The notes under the pieces were generated by a model, which saw only the letters and a program-made list of their open reading frames with translations, was not told the origin of the DNA and made no database searches. From assembly GCA_900766125.1 (NCBI GenBank), contig CAAFUD010000134.1, positions 1 to 6,478 of the forward strand: DNA of 6,478 nucleotides. Direction: 5' to 3'. Below, one piece after another: positions 4,815 to 6,478 of the stretch. Made by a program: the position numbers and the translations under genes. Positions within the stretch are counted from its first letter, which is position 1. Every line of letters starts with the position of its first letter. Source of the stretch: an uncultured Veillonella sp. (GTDB lineage: Bacteria; Bacillota; Negativicutes; Veillonellales; Veillonellaceae).

Positions 4815-6478
4815 GCAATTTCTTCCATCAAGTATGCTTCGATTACATCGCCTTCCTTGATGTCGCGGTAACCTTCTAAGGAGATACCACATTCAAAGGA
4901 TGTTTTAACTTCTTTTACTTCGTCTTTAAAACGACGTAAGGAGTCAACCTTACCTTCAAACACTACAATACCATCACGGATCAAACGTACTTCAGAGTCA
5001 TTAGTAATACGACCTTCTGTTACATAAGAACCGGCAACGATAGCTTTAGGTGTAGAGATAACTTGACGCACCTCTGCACGACCAACGACAACCTCTTTGA
5101 ATTGAGGAGCTAACATACCACGCATCGCGGATTCAACGTCATTGATAGCATCGTAAATTACGCGATATGTACGAAGGTCAACTTTTTCATTTTCTGCAGC
5201 ACGACGAACATTAGCATCAGGACGTACGTTGAAGCCCATAACGATAGCATTAGATGCAGAAGCCAACATAATATCGGATTCGTTGATAGCACCTACTGCA
5301 GCATGAACGATAACAATACGTACTTCTGGATTTTTAATGCCTTCTAAGGATTGACGTAATGCTTCTACAGAACCTTGAACGTCAGCTTTAATGATGATGT
5401 TAAGATCTTTTAATTCACCTTGTTGAATTTGATTGAAGATATCATCCAATGTAACCTTATGAGTTGCTTGTAATTCTTGTACACGTTGTTTTGCAATACG
5501 TTTTTCTGCAATAGCACGTGCTTCATTATCATCCATACCATTGATGATTTCACCAGCTTGTGGTACTTCAGAGAAGCCCAAGATTTCCACTGGCATAGAT
5601 GGACGAGCTACTTTTACCTTTTCACCGCGTTCATTTGTCATAGCACGGACCTTACCATATGCAGTACCAGCAAGTACAGTGTCACCTACGCGAAGGGAAC
5701 CTTTTTGTACTAATACTGTACATACAGCACCACGACCTTTATCAAGTTGAGCCTCGATAACTACGCCGTAAGCTTTACGGTTAGGATTCGCTTTTAATTC
5801 CATAACTTCTGCTACGAGCAAGATATTTTCGAGCAAGTCGTCAATACCTTGTTTTTGTTTAGCAGATACTGGAACCATGATTACATCGCCGCCCCATTCT
5901 TCTGGTAAAAGGCCATGTTCAGACAATTGTTGTTTAACATGGTCTGGGTTAGCACCTGGTTTATCCATTTTGTTGATAGCAACAATAATTGGTACATCCG
6001 CAGATTTAGCATGGTTTATGGCTTCAATTGTTTGAGGCATTACACCATCATCAGCAGCTACTACAAGAACTGCGATATCTGTAGATTTAGCACCGCGAAG
6101 ACGCATAGCTGTAAACGCTTCATGGCCTGGAGTATCAAGGAATGTAATTTTATTATCGTTGTAACGAACTTGGTAGGCACCGATATGTTGAGTGATACCA
6201 CCTGCTTCGCCAGCTGTTACATTAGTTTGGCGAATTACGTCCAACAAGGATGTTTTACCATGGTCAACGTGGCCCATGATAGTTACTACTGGTGGACGAG
6301 GTTTCAATGTTTCTGGTGCATCTTCAATTTCAATAATATCAGTAGGATCTTCTTCAGGCTCTACTTCAGTTACAGTTACACCAAATTCTTCAGCTACGAT
6401 TGTAGCAGTATCAACGTCAACCTCTTGGTTAATGCTAGCCATAACACCTAAAAGCATCAATTTTTTGATGATTTCAGA
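4802..6478 (-). CDS. infB: Translation initiation factor IF-2 (5' end beyond right edge)
   Basis: IF-2 is the GTPase that delivers fMet-tRNA to the 30S subunit and promotes subunit joining. The window holds 558 codons and a TAG stop. The frame stays open to the right edge, and the visible N-terminus (SEIIKKLMLLGVMASINQ) is the end of a conserved IF2-N domain, so the true start lies outside. The G domain is complete, counted from the visible N-terminus: GHVDHGKT (69-76), GITQHIG (94-100), DTPGH (115-119), NKMD (169-172) and SAK (205-207). The following beta-barrel domain, the IF-2 domain with FNVRPDA, and the C-terminal fMet-tRNA-binding domain with GYRDIKEGD run to the stop. The short acidic linker (EVEPEEDPTD) before the G domain is normal. 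It is the first visible gene of the operon; nusA and ylxR would be expected further right. Confidence 0.98.
   Translation of the reverse strand, partial: SEIIKKLMLLGVMASINQEVDVDTATIVAEEFGVTVTEVEPEEDPTDIIEIEDAPETLKPRPPVVTIMGHVDHGKTSLLDVIRQTNVTAGEAGGITQHIGAYQVRYNDNKITFLDTPGHEAFTAMRLRGAKSTDIAVLVVAADDGVMPQTIEAINHAKSADVPIIVAINKMDKPGANPDHVKQQLSEHGLLPEEWGGDVIMVPVSAKQKQGIDDLLENILLVAEVMELKANPNRKAYGVVIEAQLDKGRGAVCTVLVQKGSLRVGDTVLAGTAYGKVRAMTNERGEKVKVARPSMPVEILGFSEVPQAGEIINGMDDNEARAIAEKRIAKQRVQELQATHKVTLDDIFNQIQQGELKDLNIIIKADVQGSVEALRQSLEGIKNPEVRIVIVHAAVGAINESDIMLASASNAIVMGFNVRPDANVRRAAENEKVDLRTYRVIYDAINDVESAMRGMLAPQFKEVVVGRAEVRQVISTPKAIVAGSYVTEGRITNDSEVRLIRDGIVVFEGKVDSLRRFKDEVKEVKTSFECGISLEGYRDIKEGDVIEAYLMEEIAPQM

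Noticed and set aside
5915..6451. Plus-strand 178-codon open frame opposite infB
   Set aside because: It is cysteine-, phenylalanine- and serine-rich with no recognisable domain and lies fully antisense to conserved IF-2 codons; a shadow frame.
6458..6460. TTG as the start of infB
   Set aside because: The frame continues to the window edge with residues typical of the IF2-N domain and no ribosome binding site precedes the TTG, so the gene starts outside the window.
6455..6470. CATCAA/TTGATG inverted repeat in infB
   Set aside because: Only six AT-rich pairs within conserved codons; expected by chance.
1..6478. CRISPR array, tRNA, rRNA, insertion sequence or riboswitch
   Set aside because: Coding density leaves no gap over 17 bases, and no direct repeat series, cloverleaf or transposase was seen. 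An FMN riboswitch near ribF was considered, but ribF is two bases from truB.

Overview
The window is densely packed bacterial chromosome. Everything reads on the minus strand as one gene train, from right to left: infB (5' end beyond the right edge), rbfA, nrnA, truB, ribF, a chorismate mutase-shikimate kinase fusion, and recD2 (3' end beyond the left edge). The largest gap between genes is 17 bases and two junctions overlap by one base (TAATG), so there is no room for an ordinary intergenic promoter or terminator. No RNA gene, CRISPR array, insertion sequence or phage gene is visible. The DNA is AT-rich, ribosome binding sites are strong and Bacillus-like, and the order infB-rbfA-nrnA-truB-ribF is typical of Firmicutes. 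My guess is a Negativicute close to Veillonella; this is inferred from overall protein character and gene order and is not proven by any one marker.

Right part (about 1598-6478): translation and RNA housekeeping. infB brings initiator tRNA to the 30S subunit, rbfA matures the 30S subunit and 16S rRNA, nrnA degrades nanoRNA and pAp, truB makes pseudouridine 55 in tRNA, and ribF makes FMN and FAD. This is the downstream half of the classical nusA-infB operon.

Left part (1-1584): where many bacteria have rpsO and pnp after ribF, this genome has a 254-residue protein joining an AroQ-type chorismate mutase to a shikimate kinase domain, followed by the RecD2 helicase with a one-base overlap. Both domains of the fusion differ from the reference enzymes at substrate-binding positions. 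This is the most unusual protein in the window.

Smaller observations are a perfect 10-bp hairpin followed by five U inside nrnA that looks like an intrinsic terminator, a perfect 8-bp hairpin at the very end of ribF, and a short hairpin that could mask the rbfA ribosome binding site. I see no evidence for a wholly new system; the window is mainly an ordinary housekeeping operon with an unusual aromatic-pathway fusion.
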